Notes under the pieces: model-generated
Seen by the model: only the letters and a program-made list of their open reading frames with translations
Told to the model about the DNA's origin: nothing
Databases searched by the model: none
From: an uncultured Mycoplasmatota bacterium
GTDB lineage: Bacteria; Bacillota_I; Bacilli_A; RF39; UBA660
Direction: 5' to 3'
NCBI GenBank assembly: GCA_900554305.1
Contig: USGV01000012.1
Coordinates: forward strand, 1-44,708
Length of the DNA: 44,708 bases
Program-made: the position numbers and the translations under genes
Shown: piece after piece, positions 1 to 7,282 of the stretch
How the letters are laid out: every line of letters starts with the position of its first letter
How positions within the stretch are numbered: position 1 is the stretch's first letter

Positions 1-59
1 AAAATAAGATATAAATATTAAATTATTTACATCTTAAAGTATACTTGTAATTTATCGTT

Positions 60-947
60 CTAAAACAATGTTATCTGTTCATTACTTTTTATTTCTTTTT
101 TATACGCCTTAATGATGTCTTTCATATCATATAAGATTCCATATTTGGTACATTCATCAGTAAACACTTTATATAGTCTTTTATAATTTGGTACTATGCA
201 ATTATATTTATCTCCATAATATTTAATATACTTTTCCTTAATTCCAATAAAATGCTGATCTAGTTTATAAAAATAGTAATCTCTTTGATTTTCTCTTAAT
301 GTCATCCCCATATAAGTATGAATGAATTTAGCACCATTTTCGTATGCAAGTTTAACTAAATATCTTATATCTTCTTCTTTGTCAGTAATAAAAGGTAACA
401 TAGGGTTCATCATAATACCTGTAAATATTCCATTATCACTTAATATTTTAATTGCTTGTAATCTTTTTGAAGATATACACACATTGGGCTCTATTATTTT
501 TGATAATTCATCATTTGGAGTTGTTATAGTAAACTTAATAATAACATTATTCTTTGAATTTATTTCTTTTAGTAAATCTATATCTCTCAAAATCAGATCA
601 CTTTTAGTATCAATGGAAACACCAAAGCCATACTTTGATATAAGTTTTAATGCACCTCTTGTTTGCTCATACTCTTTTTCTAATGGATTATAGGTATCAG
701 ACATTGAGCCAATACCAATAATACCTTTTTCTCGCTTTTTAGATAATTCTTGTTCTAAAATATACAGAGCATTTTCTTTTCCTCTAACTAGATCAAAATT
801 TTCTATGTGATAACAGTTACTCCTACTATCGCAATAGATACATCTATGAGAACATCCTCTATATAAATTCATATTATAATCAATACCATACCATTCATTA
901 CCATATTTCACTTTTGAAAGTATAGTTTTTGCTTTTATAAATTCCAT
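60..947 (-). CDS. Radical SAM protein of the SPL / Rv2578c-like family
   Basis: The 295-residue protein carries a CX3CX2C motif at C32, C36 and C39 (RGCSHRCIYCDSR), the cluster-binding signature of radical SAM enzymes. The following GSMSDTYNPLE stretch and the overall layout match the spore photoproduct lyase-like group (COG1533). Members bind a [4Fe-4S] cluster and SAM in the cytoplasm, but most, including this one, have no proven substrate. It starts one base after the stop of the upstream acetyltransferase gene (TAA A ATG), and its ribosome site (AAAGG) lies inside that gene's end, so the two are almost certainly one operon. It is unlikely to be a true SP lyase, because nothing else here points to UV repair of spores. 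Confidence 0.85.
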   Translation of the reverse strand: MEFIKAKTILSKVKYGNEWYGIDYNMNLYRGCSHRCIYCDSRSNCYHIENFDLVRGKENALYILEQELSKKREKGIIGIGSMSDTYNPLEKEYEQTRGALKLISKYGFGVSIDTKSDLILRDIDLLKEINSKNNVIIKFTITTPNDELSKIIEPNVCISSKRLQAIKILSDNGIFTGIMMNPMLPFITDKEEDIRYLVKLAYENGAKFIHTYMGMTLRENQRDYYFYKLDQHFIGIKEKYIKYYGDKYNCIVPNYKRLYKVFTDECTKYGILYDMKDIIKAYKKEIKSNEQITLF

Positions 948-948
948 T

Positions 949-1695
949 TTAATCCTTTATCAATTTTTCAAATGAGTTTGCATTTAATATAGTGTTTGAA
1001 ACGAATTCTCCTTTATAAAAATTTGCCCAATTATTAAATACGCAAGGTGCGTTTTTTGCTTTTTCTAATGAATCTATTTTTATAAAGTTTATTGTTATAT
1101 TCTTTTCTTTTGCATAATCTGATAACTCTTTTATTTCATATTCTACATAAGGACATTCATTGCTATAATAAATAGTAAAATCTTGATTATCTATTTTCAT
1201 ACTTTTAGCATTATCATTGAATTTTGGAGTTTCACTATCATCAAATTGTAATGCCAATAATTCATAATCTCCAACACTATCTACAATTTTAAATCCATAG
1301 TGTTCAAAAAACTTCTTTTCTCCAATAAAAGGCTTTTTCTTTTTAGATGTTAGAGTACATATTCCACTCATACCTTTTCCTTTTGAATCATTTATTGCAT
1401 ATTCTAAAAGTTCTTTTCCAATTCCTTTTCCCTTAAAACTTCCTGCAACCCATAAGCAATAAATATATTCGTAGTTCCTACCACTAATAGGTACCCAAGC
1501 AGTTTCTATTGGCTCGTATTCTATAAATATCTTTCCTCTTGCATTTAATTTTCTAAAAATATGACCATCTTTTAATTTACTTTTTATCCATTCTTTTTTA
1601 CTATCAACACCTGCTTGATGTTTCTTATCTCCTATTGCACAACATATGTGTTCATCTTCAATGTTCTCTATTGTTAAGTTTATATATTCGTTCAT
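949..1695 (-). CDS. GNAT N-acetyltransferase with C-terminal YoaP-like domain
   Basis: The 248-residue protein has a GNAT fold in residues 1-155, with the acetyl-CoA loop seen as GSFKGKGIGKELLE (around 87-100) and the FFEHYGFK segment typical of the C-terminal GNAT strand. Residues about 170-248 (FTIYYSNECPYVEYEI...) resemble the YoaP-like domain, which has a thioredoxin-like look with a single Cys followed by Pro. Family members are cytoplasmic acetyltransferases of unknown substrate. The start has a strong GAGGAGG site. It is the first gene of a pair with the radical SAM gene, which suggests joint action on one peptide or metabolite, but that is inference. Confidence 0.8.
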   Translation of the reverse strand: MNEYINLTIENIEDEHICCAIGDKKHQAGVDSKKEWIKSKLKDGHIFRKLNARGKIFIEYEPIETAWVPISGRNYEYIYCLWVAGSFKGKGIGKELLEYAINDSKGKGMSGICTLTSKKKKPFIGEKKFFEHYGFKIVDSVGDYELLALQFDDSETPKFNDNAKSMKIDNQDFTIYYSNECPYVEYEIKELSDYAKEKNITINFIKIDSLEKAKNAPCVFNNWANFYKGEFVSNTILNANSFEKLIKD

Positions 1696-1786
1696 TCGTT
1701 TATCCTCCTCTACAACTTACTATTTTCCAATTAGTAATACATACTACTTATACAGCATAAAAATCTTTTTCATCTATTTGCATATA

Positions 1787-2185
1787 TTATTTATTATTTT
1801 TAACCAATAAATAAGTTCCCCATACTCCTCCTAATATCATTACTTCAAATATTCCTAATATATGTATAATATAGTCTAAGGAAAAATTAGTTAATAATGA
1901 AATTAAATGATTTATACCTAATAGCCAGCATAATACTGTTGATTGTATTACTAATATTTTCATAACAGCCATATTTTTATTTTTCAATGCAATAATTATT
2001 GACACAATAAGTCCAATATTCCATAATGAAATTTCTCTTTGCCAACCTATTGAATTTCCCCAACTTGTAAACATTCCTCCTAATTGAGGTAAACAAAATT
2101 GCCAAATAAAAGCACCTCCACAAGCAATTAGCATAAATATCAAATATAATCTATATTTTTTCGTTATTCTTTCTTCTTTGTTCAT
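1787..2185 (-). CDS. Small four-helix membrane protein, unknown function
   Basis: The 132-residue protein has four likely membrane helices (about 13-32, 50-67, 74-96 and 106-127) joined by short loops, with a basic, charged N-terminus (KEERITKK). I do not recognise a family; small DoxX-like or tryptophan-rich sensory-type membrane proteins are possible alternatives. The start is supported by a GGGGAGAATG site upstream. About 90 bp separate it from the GNAT gene, with no obvious terminator between them, so read-through into the GNAT-radical SAM pair is possible. Confidence 0.6.
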   Translation of the reverse strand: MNKEERITKKYRLYLIFMLIACGGAFIWQFCLPQLGGMFTSWGNSIGWQREISLWNIGLIVSIIIALKNKNMAVMKILVIQSTVLCWLLGINHLISLLTNFSLDYIIHILGIFEVMILGGVWGTYLLVKNNK

Positions 2186-2312
2186 AATTACATTCTCCCC
2201 TTTTTAATTAACAATATATACTAATTATACCACATAAAAACACAATAAGATAGTTATTGTGCTAGACTATTTCAAATAAATCTTGTTTAGATATATTTTA
2301 ACATACATTATT

Positions 2313-2354
2313 TTAAAAATAAAAAAGATGGGAATACCTATATCAGATATTCCC
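2313..2354 (-). terminator. Intrinsic terminator of tRNA-Met
   Basis: Reading the minus strand, a stem of GGGAATA / TATTCCC (2330-2354) is followed by ATCTTTTTTATTTTT. It lies about 40 bp downstream of the tRNA. A second hairpin without a T-run (ACTAGG / CCTAGT, 2363-2381) sits between the two and may help 3' processing. Confidence 0.8.
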
Positions 2355-2395
2355 AATAAAAAACTAGGCTTAAAACCTAGTAAAATAATCAAAAT

Positions 2396-2472
2396 TGGTA
2401 GCGACGGAGGGAATCGAACCCCCGACCTTCTGGGTATGAACCAGACGCTCTAGCCAGCTGAGCTACATCGCC
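2396..2472 (-). tRNA. tRNA-Met (CAT), elongator
   Basis: The 77-nt cloverleaf has a 7-bp acceptor (GGCGATG with CGTCGCT, two G-U pairs), a D-arm GCTC..GAGC, an anticodon stem TCTGG/CCAGA with loop TTCATAC (anticodon CAT), a T-arm with TTCGATT, and an encoded CCA end. Position 1-72 is a G-U pair and the anticodon stem lacks the three G-C pairs of the initiator, so this is elongator Met rather than fMet. It closely resembles the Bacillus elongator tRNA-Met from memory. A lysidine-modified tRNA-Ile2 also has a CAT anticodon but is less likely. Confidence 0.95.
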
Positions 2473-2491
2473 ATAAATGAAGAACAATATA

Positions 2492-2520
2492 ATAGTAACA
2501 TATTCATTTTAATTTGGCAA
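2492..2520 (-). promoter_or_regulatory. Sigma-A-type promoter of tRNA-Met
   Basis: On the minus strand, TTGCCA (2515-2520) and TACTAT (2492-2497) are separated by exactly 17 bp. The -10 ends 19 bp before the tRNA 5' end, as expected for a short-leader tRNA transcript. Confidence 0.75.
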
Positions 2521-2595
2521 CAATAATTTTTATTTTTTCCAATAAACTTTCATTTTTTCTCTTACAGTGATAAGATTAATAAGAGGTATAATATT

Positions 2596-3279
2596 ATGAT
2601 AAAAACAATTTGTATTTATATTTTATTCTTTTTTGTTTATTCATTTTTAGGTTGGTGTTTAGAAGTAATATGCAAACTAATAACAGAAAAACGATTCATT
2701 AATAGAGGAATCTTAATAGGACCCATTTGCCCTATCTATGGTTATGGTGTTTTAATTATGACTCTCTTTTTTAGAAAGTATTTAAACGATCCCATTACAT
2801 TATTCATATTAATTATCGTAAGTTGTTCTATACTAGAATATTTTACAAGTTACTTTTTAGAAAAAGTATATCATACACGTTGGTGGGACTATTCAACAAA
2901 GAAATTTAACATTAATGGCCGCATCTGCTTAGAAACCATGATTCCTTTTGGTATTCTAGGATTACTTATTATGAACTATATGAATCCAATCGTCTTTAAT
3001 CTTTTAAATATACTACCCAATTATCTTATTTATATACTAAGTACTATTTTTCTAATTACTTATATAATAGATAATATTATATCATGTAAAATAATTTATA
3101 ATATTCAAAAATTAAGTAAAGAAATACAATCTAAACAAATAATAAAGAAAGACGATACAGAAAGGATTACAAGGTTAGTTCGCAAACAAATCGAAAAATC
3201 TATGAAGTTATTAGACAGACGACTAATTCACGCCTTTCCTCATCTAGAAATGCTAAAATTTAAGAAAAAGAAAAAATAA
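2596..3279 (+). CDS. Membrane protein of the 'putative ABC-transporter type IV' (CmpB) family
   Basis: The 227-residue protein has an N-terminal hydrophobic helix ending in FLGWCLEV, then a NRGILIGPICPIYGYG block. This is the signature of the PF06541 family (putative ABC-transporter type IV, CmpB-like). Four to five membrane helices run to about residue 165. The last 60 residues are strongly basic and probably cytoplasmic (IQKLSKEIQSK...KKKKK). The function is not known, and no ABC ATPase is next to it. The start is preceded by AAGAGGT. It is divergent from the tRNA and followed by a small gene with its own promoter. Confidence 0.75.
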   Translation: MIKTICIYILFFFVYSFLGWCLEVICKLITEKRFINRGILIGPICPIYGYGVLIMTLFFRKYLNDPITLFILIIVSCSILEYFTSYFLEKVYHTRWWDYSTKKFNINGRICLETMIPFGILGLLIMNYMNPIVFNLLNILPNYLIYILSTIFLITYIIDNIISCKIIYNIQKLSKEIQSKQIIKKDDTERITRLVRKQIEKSMKLLDRRLIHAFPHLEMLKFKKKKK

Positions 3280-3288
3280 AACTTATTA

Positions 3289-3317
3289 TTGAGAAAAAAA
3301 GAAAATTTATGTATAAT
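3289..3317 (+). promoter_or_regulatory. Promoter of the small hypothetical gene at 3339
   Basis: TTGAGA (3289-3294) and a perfect TATAAT (3312-3317) are 17 bp apart. Transcription would begin near 3324, just before the AAGGAGAG ribosome site, so an ATG at 3309 cannot be the start. Confidence 0.75.
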
Positions 3318-3338
3318 ATAACTACTAAGGAGAGACTA

Positions 3339-3680
3339 ATGAAAAAACAATATTATAGTATTAATATCAATGGTTTAAAAGTACGAAATCTAGAACCACT
3401 AGAGTTTGAGCATACAATAATAAAAAAGGATGTGCCTTTCTATCAAGCTGGAATATTAGGAAGATTGATTACAGTAGAAGGAAACAACCCAACTAACACA
3501 CTTGAAGAAGCAGAAGCTTGGTTAACTGATATAGCAAAAAAGCGACCAGACTTAGAGTTTTTGCAACGAGAAACAGTTCCATATATTGACATGGAAACAA
3601 TTGCCCCATTAGCAACAGAAGAAATAAAAAAGTTAAGAAAAGAAAGAACGACAAAAAAATTTAATTTTTTATCCAAATAA
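3339..3680 (+). CDS. Conserved-looking small cytoplasmic protein, unknown function
   Basis: The protein is 113 residues from the ATG at 3339. I chose this start because AAGGAGAG lies 5 bp upstream and the in-frame ATG at 3309 falls inside the -10 region. There is no signal peptide or membrane helix. The N-terminal half looks like beta strands (YYSININGLKVRNLEP), and the C-terminus is basic and helical (EEIKKLRKERTTKKF). I do not recognise a family. Its last 12 bp overlap the convergent SDR gene. Confidence 0.65.
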   Translation: MKKQYYSININGLKVRNLEPLEFEHTIIKKDVPFYQAGILGRLITVEGNNPTNTLEEAEAWLTDIAKKRPDLEFLQRETVPYIDMETIAPLATEEIKKLRKERTTKKFNFLSK

Positions 3681-4442
3681 CAAAAAATAAAGTTTTAACA
3701 AGATACCTTGTATCCACGGAATCCGAAGAATTTTCTTCGGATTTTCTTTTTCCATTTCACTAACAATTTTATTTGAAAGACCACGGATATTTTTAGATTC
3801 TAATAAAGAAAAAAGCTTTCTTTGATAATTATGAATAGATAAAAATTTAGAACGAAGAATTTGATACCTCTCTACATTATCAATCATTACTTGATTAAAC
3901 CCAGTAGAATAAGCACCAGGTTCCACCAAACAAAAAGAAATAGAATACTTTAGTACTCTACTTTCTTGCTGTAAAGCTTTAACAAGAGAAGAAATTGCAG
4001 ATTTACTAGAACTATATACTCCAAAAAAAGGTAAAGGATAAATGCCAAGTAAAGAAGAAGTAACAAATATTTTACCACTAATATGCCTTTTTCTCATATG
4101 CTGAGATACCATTTTTAAAAACAAAAAAGAGCGGAAAACGTTCACTTCATATACATCTCGAAGTGCATTCTCATCCATAGTTAAAACACTTCCTGCCGAA
4201 CCAATACCAGCATGATTAAAAAGGCAATCAACATCTAAAGAATTAGCTAAATAAATATCATCAGTAAGAAGGTCCAATTTCAAACAGATAGCAGACACAT
4301 TTTCTCTTATCAATCTTTCCCTTAACCAAAATACTTCTTTTACCGTCCGGCAAGTCATATAAACTAAGTGCCCTCTTCTAGCAAGTGCAACACCTACTTC
4401 ATAACCAATACCAGAGCTAGCACCAGTAATTAAAACACGCAT
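3669..4442 (-). CDS. Short-chain dehydrogenase/reductase (SDR)
   Basis: The 257-residue protein is a classical SDR: TGASSGIG nucleotide loop at 6-13, NHAG at 76-79, catalytic Ser129/130, Tyr143 and Lys147 (YSSSK). It would reduce or oxidise a carbonyl/alcohol with NAD(P)H in the cytoplasm. The substrate is unknown. The start at 4442 has GGTGAT upstream, and the longer frame from 4469 would add nine residues before the Rossmann fold. The C-terminus (IQGILLKLYFLLFG) is hydrophobic and could touch the membrane. It lies 44 bp downstream of cssS and may be in that transcript. Confidence 0.85.
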   Translation of the reverse strand: MRVLITGASSGIGYEVGVALARRGHLVYMTCRTVKEVFWLRERLIRENVSAICLKLDLLTDDIYLANSLDVDCLFNHAGIGSAGSVLTMDENALRDVYEVNVFRSFLFLKMVSQHMRKRHISGKIFVTSSLLGIYPLPFFGVYSSSKSAISSLVKALQQESRVLKYSISFCLVEPGAYSTGFNQVMIDNVERYQILRSKFLSIHNYQRKLFSLLESKNIRGLSNKIVSEMEKENPKKILRIPWIQGILLKLYFLLFG

Positions 4443-4486
4443 AGTATCACCTAATATTACTATAACCAAAAAAAGAAATTCTATAG

Positions 4487-5761
4487 TTAAGAATTTCTTT
4501 TAATAATAAAGGATACACCTTTTTTTTCATTTTTGATTGTAATATCATAATTCATAATATTTAATGTTTTTTTAACAATCGAAAGTCCTAAACCAAACTC
4601 TCCTTTGATTCCCTTTCGGAACGGAGTAAAGATTCCTTCAAGAAAATCTTCGGCAATATGTTCGCCATCATTATATAGGATAAGTTTGTTTTGTTTTGCA
4701 GTAATTTTTATAGTAGTATTGGTATATCTCATAAAATTCGAAAGCAAATTATCAATAATGGTTTCCCAATGTTCCATAGTACCATAATATTTAGACTTTT
4801 TATCTATATCGACCACAAAATTGATATCTTTTCTATGAAACTTAAATTTATTAACTTCAATCTGAATAATCTGCTCCATATCAACTAGTTCATTTTCAAC
4901 ATTTTTAGAATTCTTGAGATAATCAAGTTTATTTAAGTAAAGAAGTGAGTGTACTTTGTTTTCTAATTTTTCAGTCTGCTGTTTAATAACTTGAAGTGCG
5001 GTATTACTATCTTCAACTTTATCTTCAACAGCTTCAATATATGATTTTATAACGGTGAGAGGTGTCTTAAAATCATGTGATATATTTTGATACATTTGAT
5101 TACGATATTCTTCCTGGTTAATTAAAGAAATTCGCATATCTTCGATTGCTAAAGCAAGTGATTTAATTTCGTCATCAATCTCAAAATTAATATTATGATT
5201 ATAATCTGCGTTATCAATATGATCTATCTTGTCCTTCAACTTTTCAATCTTCTTAACAATAAAGGAAGACCACATAACAAGAAGTAAACCAATTAATAAA
5301 CACGTAGATAAAACTATTGGAAAGATAGTGCTTAAAATAGCCTCTTTTGTTTCATTGATATAACTATCATTAGAGATAGCAACTTTTGTAATTTCGTCTT
5401 TGGTAATTGTATAGTAGTAGTAAGTATCATGATTATAATTAAATCTACCATAATCATCTTTAATATAGGATAATAATTTTTTTATATCTTTGATGTTGAT
5501 TACTTGCTGTATATTTTCACTGGCTGCAACATTATCGTCGACAATATAAATATATGCAACTTCGGTATTAAGTAATGATTTGTCAATACGATTGTTACCT
5601 ACAAATTTTAAAGGTTCACTTAAATAAGTATAAATATTCTTTTCAGCTACTGGAATTAACATCTTAGGAAGAATTACTCCTAGGGAAATAAATAAAATAA
5701 CAAACGCCAAGCCAATAAGGGCAATCAGTTGATGACTTAATTTGGTTTTACGAAATTTCAT
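4487..5761 (-). CDS. cssS: CssS-like sensor histidine kinase
   Basis: The 424-residue protein has membrane helix 1 (about 11-33), an extracytoplasmic sensor region (34-145), helix 2 (146-168), a HAMP-like linker, a dimerisation H-box with His229 (NISHDFKTPLT), and an ATPase domain with N (DNLLSNFMRYT) and G boxes (GLGLSIVKK). It autophosphorylates and passes phosphate to the response regulator encoded just upstream, with which it overlaps by 4 nt (ATGA). The name rests mainly on the regulator's strong resemblance to CssR of Bacillus subtilis, whose partner senses secretion and cell-wall-side protein misfolding stress. The sensor domain itself is too variable to prove this. Confidence 0.8.
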   Translation of the reverse strand: MKFRKTKLSHQLIALIGLAFVILFISLGVILPKMLIPVAEKNIYTYLSEPLKFVGNNRIDKSLLNTEVAYIYIVDDNVAASENIQQVINIKDIKKLLSYIKDDYGRFNYNHDTYYYYTITKDEITKVAISNDSYINETKEAILSTIFPIVLSTCLLIGLLLVMWSSFIVKKIEKLKDKIDHIDNADYNHNINFEIDDEIKSLALAIEDMRISLINQEEYRNQMYQNISHDFKTPLTVIKSYIEAVEDKVEDSNTALQVIKQQTEKLENKVHSLLYLNKLDYLKNSKNVENELVDMEQIIQIEVNKFKFHRKDINFVVDIDKKSKYYGTMEHWETIIDNLLSNFMRYTNTTIKITAKQNKLILYNDGEHIAEDFLEGIFTPFRKGIKGEFGLGLSIVKKTLNIMNYDITIKNEKKGVSFIIKRNS

Positions 5762-6420
5762 GATAATCGATACCCATAACCATAAACAGCATTAACATTA
5801 AGTTTAGGCATCTTCTTTCTAAGTCTGCGAACCAAATCATCTACTACTCGGTCTGTTCCAAAATAATCATTTCCCCAAACAGCATCTAATATTTCTTCCC
5901 TAGAAAAACATTTATTTCTATTTTGAATAAGAAGTAACAACAAGTCAAACTCCAAAGTTGTAAGTTTAATTTCTTTTTCTTTTTCACCTAAAACAACACG
6001 TTTATCGGTATCTATTTTATAACATTCATAAGTTATAATTTGTGACTTAGTATCTTTATATACTCTTTTTATAATCTTATCTACACGTAAGACTAATTCC
6101 TTACTAGAATACGGTTTCGTAATATAATCATCACTACCAAGTTCAAGACCTAAAATTTTATCTAAATCTTGATCTCTTGCGGAAGTAAATATAACAGGTA
6201 CATTTTCATCTTGCTCCCGGATAGCTTTGATTATATCGTAGCCATTGACATCATCTCCTAACATAATATCCAGTATCCAAAGATCTACTTTATTTCCGAT
6301 ATAATCGATAGCTTCTTGACCTTTTGTAAAAGTAACAACCTTGTAGCCAGAACGTTCTAAATAGGTCTGAATAAGGTTTGATAAGTCAACTTCATCTTCA
6401 ACAAAACAAATCGTATACAT
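5758..6420 (-). CDS. cssR: CssR-like response regulator (OmpR family)
   Basis: The 220-residue protein has a receiver domain with acidic pocket E8/D9, phospho-acceptor Asp51 (LWILDIML), Ser80 and Lys102, then a winged-helix DNA-binding domain. The segments LWILDIML, VWGNDYFGTDRVVDDLVRRLRKKMP and YGYGYRL correspond almost word for word to B. subtilis CssR as I recall it. CssR activates the quality-control proteases htrA and htrB in Bacillus; neither is in this window. The ribosome site is AGGTGG. The 440 bp upstream contain repeated sites that fit autoregulation. Confidence 0.8.
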   Translation of the reverse strand: MYTICFVEDEVDLSNLIQTYLERSGYKVVTFTKGQEAIDYIGNKVDLWILDIMLGDDVNGYDIIKAIREQDENVPVIFTSARDQDLDKILGLELGSDDYITKPYSSKELVLRVDKIIKRVYKDTKSQIITYECYKIDTDKRVVLGEKEKEIKLTTLEFDLLLLLIQNRNKCFSREEILDAVWGNDYFGTDRVVDDLVRRLRKKMPKLNVNAVYGYGYRLS

Positions 6421-6438
6421 TTTCTACCACCTACCAAT

Positions 6439-6481
6439 AGTATAACACTATTCCCTGAATTCTTCTATAACCTTATGGGCA
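6439..6481 (-). promoter_or_regulatory. Candidate regulator-dependent promoter C, next to cssR
   Basis: On the minus strand an extended -10 (TGTTATACT, hexamer at 6439-6444) sits 19 bp before the cssR start codon. A single half-site TGCCCATAAG (6472-6481) lies 27 bp upstream of the hexamer. It matches the TTCCCATAAT repeat of promoters A and B at 8 of 10 positions. There is no clear -35. It would give a leader of only about 12 nt, so it is the weakest of the three. Confidence 0.4.
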
Positions 6482-6527
6482 TCCCCTCCTTTAATAAGTA
6501 GAATATTGCTTCTAGTATAAGCATCAT
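6465..6527 (-). CDS. Micro-ORF 1 upstream of cssR (20 aa)
   Basis: A 20-codon frame begins at tandem ATGs (6527 or 6524) right after AAAGGAGG and ends at TAG. The peptide is hydrophobic in the middle (LILEAIFYLL). The ribosome site is very strong but only 0 to 3 nt from the ATGs, which is closer than usual. A second AAAGGAGGGG site with an in-frame ATG (last five codons) lies inside. The frame is too short to judge coding by composition. It could be a leader peptide, a small membrane peptide, or chance. Confidence 0.3.
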   Translation of the reverse strand: MMLILEAIFYLLKEGMPIRL

Positions 6528-6619
6528 CCTCCTTTCATCTATATAAAACAACTTGTATAAAATCTTTTTATGAATTTATTTTCTTTATCCTTGTCTATCT
6601 TCCTCCCTTCGACAATTTA

Positions 6620-6674
6620 ACTATATCGCATAAATGTGTAAGAATTATTAAATAATTATGGGAAATTATGGGAA
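6620..6674 (-). promoter_or_regulatory. Candidate regulator-dependent promoter B with perfect 10-bp tandem repeat
   Basis: On the minus strand two perfect, abutting copies of TTCCCATAAT (6655-6674) end 29 bp upstream of a TATAGT hexamer (6620-6625). No good -35 hexamer is present, which is usual for promoters that need an activator. Direct repeats one helical turn apart are the usual site form for OmpR-family dimers such as CssR. Confidence 0.55.
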
Positions 6675-6703
6675 TTCAGTTTCCAATAAAGAATGTTTAG
6701 CAT
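6656..6703 (-). CDS. Micro-ORF 2 upstream of cssR (15 aa)
   Basis: ATG at 6703 follows AAAGGAGG with 4 nt spacing and opens a 15-codon frame (MLNILYWKLNSHNFP) ending in TAA. The end of the frame overlaps the tandem repeat of promoter B. The leader is similar to that of micro-ORF 1: both share TTGTTTTATATA, then AAAGGAGGA, then TGATGCT, which suggests a duplicated leader. Coding is unproven. Confidence 0.3.
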   Translation of the reverse strand: MLNILYWKLNSHNFP

Positions 6704-6724
6704 CAGTCCTCCTTTCTTGTTATC

Positions 6725-6779
6725 AGTATATAAAACAAATATGAAATTCATTTGATAAAAAAACGGAAAATTATGGGCA
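6725..6779 (-). promoter_or_regulatory. Candidate regulator-dependent promoter A
   Basis: On the minus strand TGCCCATAAT (6770-6779) is followed at once by a degenerate second copy TTTCCGTTTT (6760-6769, 6 of 10). The pair ends exactly 29 bp upstream of a TATACT hexamer (6725-6730), the same geometry as promoter B. Transcription would start near 6718, about 15 nt before micro-ORF 2. Confidence 0.5.
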
Positions 6780-6804
6780 AAAAAAAAGACTATCACTAGT
6801 CTTT
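6779..6804 (-). terminator. Intrinsic terminator of the ylbL-thioesterase operon
   Basis: Minus-strand stem AAAGACTA / TAGTCTTT (6785-6804, loop GTGA) runs into a stretch of nine T. It separates the thioesterase gene from the cssRS control region. Confidence 0.8.
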
Positions 6805-6860
6805 AAAGCGAATACCACTAAAAATATCTTGAACACGTTTTATCAGTAAAACAATGTAAA

Positions 6861-7271
6861 TTAATCGATATAAAAATAATCAATAGTAGCCTTTGCCACC
6901 TTAACATCCTTATCATCATAAATAGAGGCTTCATAAACAGAAACACTTTTACCAACTTTAACCGCTTCTACTACAGCCTTAATTTTATTTCCGTGACAAG
7001 CATGTAGATACTCAATATGAGAACTCAAAGTAACCGCTTTCCTACCGTTAGATCTAGCAGCAACCCCGGCAGCAGTATCAGCAAGGCCAAACAAAAAGCC
7101 TCCATGTACCATACCATAAGGATTCAAGCTTTCTTCTTGAACCAAAGCTTCCATAACACAATAATCTTTTTTTATATCAACCAAAGTATAATGATTATTT
7201 TTTATGAATCCCCCTACACTCTCCATGTATTTTTTACCATATGCTAACAATTCATCTTCACTCATATTCAT
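6861..7271 (-). CDS. PaaI-type hotdog-fold thioesterase
   Basis: The 136-residue protein has the hotdog thioesterase signature NPYGMVHGGFLFGLADTAAGVAA (residues about 51-73) and the later LSSHIEYLHAC strand. Members hydrolyse acyl-CoA thioesters in the cytoplasm as homotetramers. The substrate is not predictable here. It begins 11 bp after the stop of ylbL, with AGGAGG in the gap, so the two genes form an operon that ends at the hairpin at 6779. Confidence 0.85.
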   Translation of the reverse strand: MNMSEDELLAYGKKYMESVGGFIKNNHYTLVDIKKDYCVMEALVQEESLNPYGMVHGGFLFGLADTAAGVAARSNGRKAVTLSSHIEYLHACHGNKIKAVVEAVKVGKSVSVYEASIYDDKDVKVAKATIDYFYID

Positions 7272-7282
7272 AATAAAACCTC

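Noticed and set aside
2186..2595. Riboswitch or T-box in the 2186-2595 gap
   Set aside because: The gap is explained by the tRNA, its promoter and terminator hairpins. No anti-terminator pair or T-box bulge was seen.
6600..6612. GGGAGG ribosome-like site on the minus strand near 6600-6612
   Set aside because: No ATG, GTG or TTG follows within the next 12 nt, so no frame can be assigned to it.
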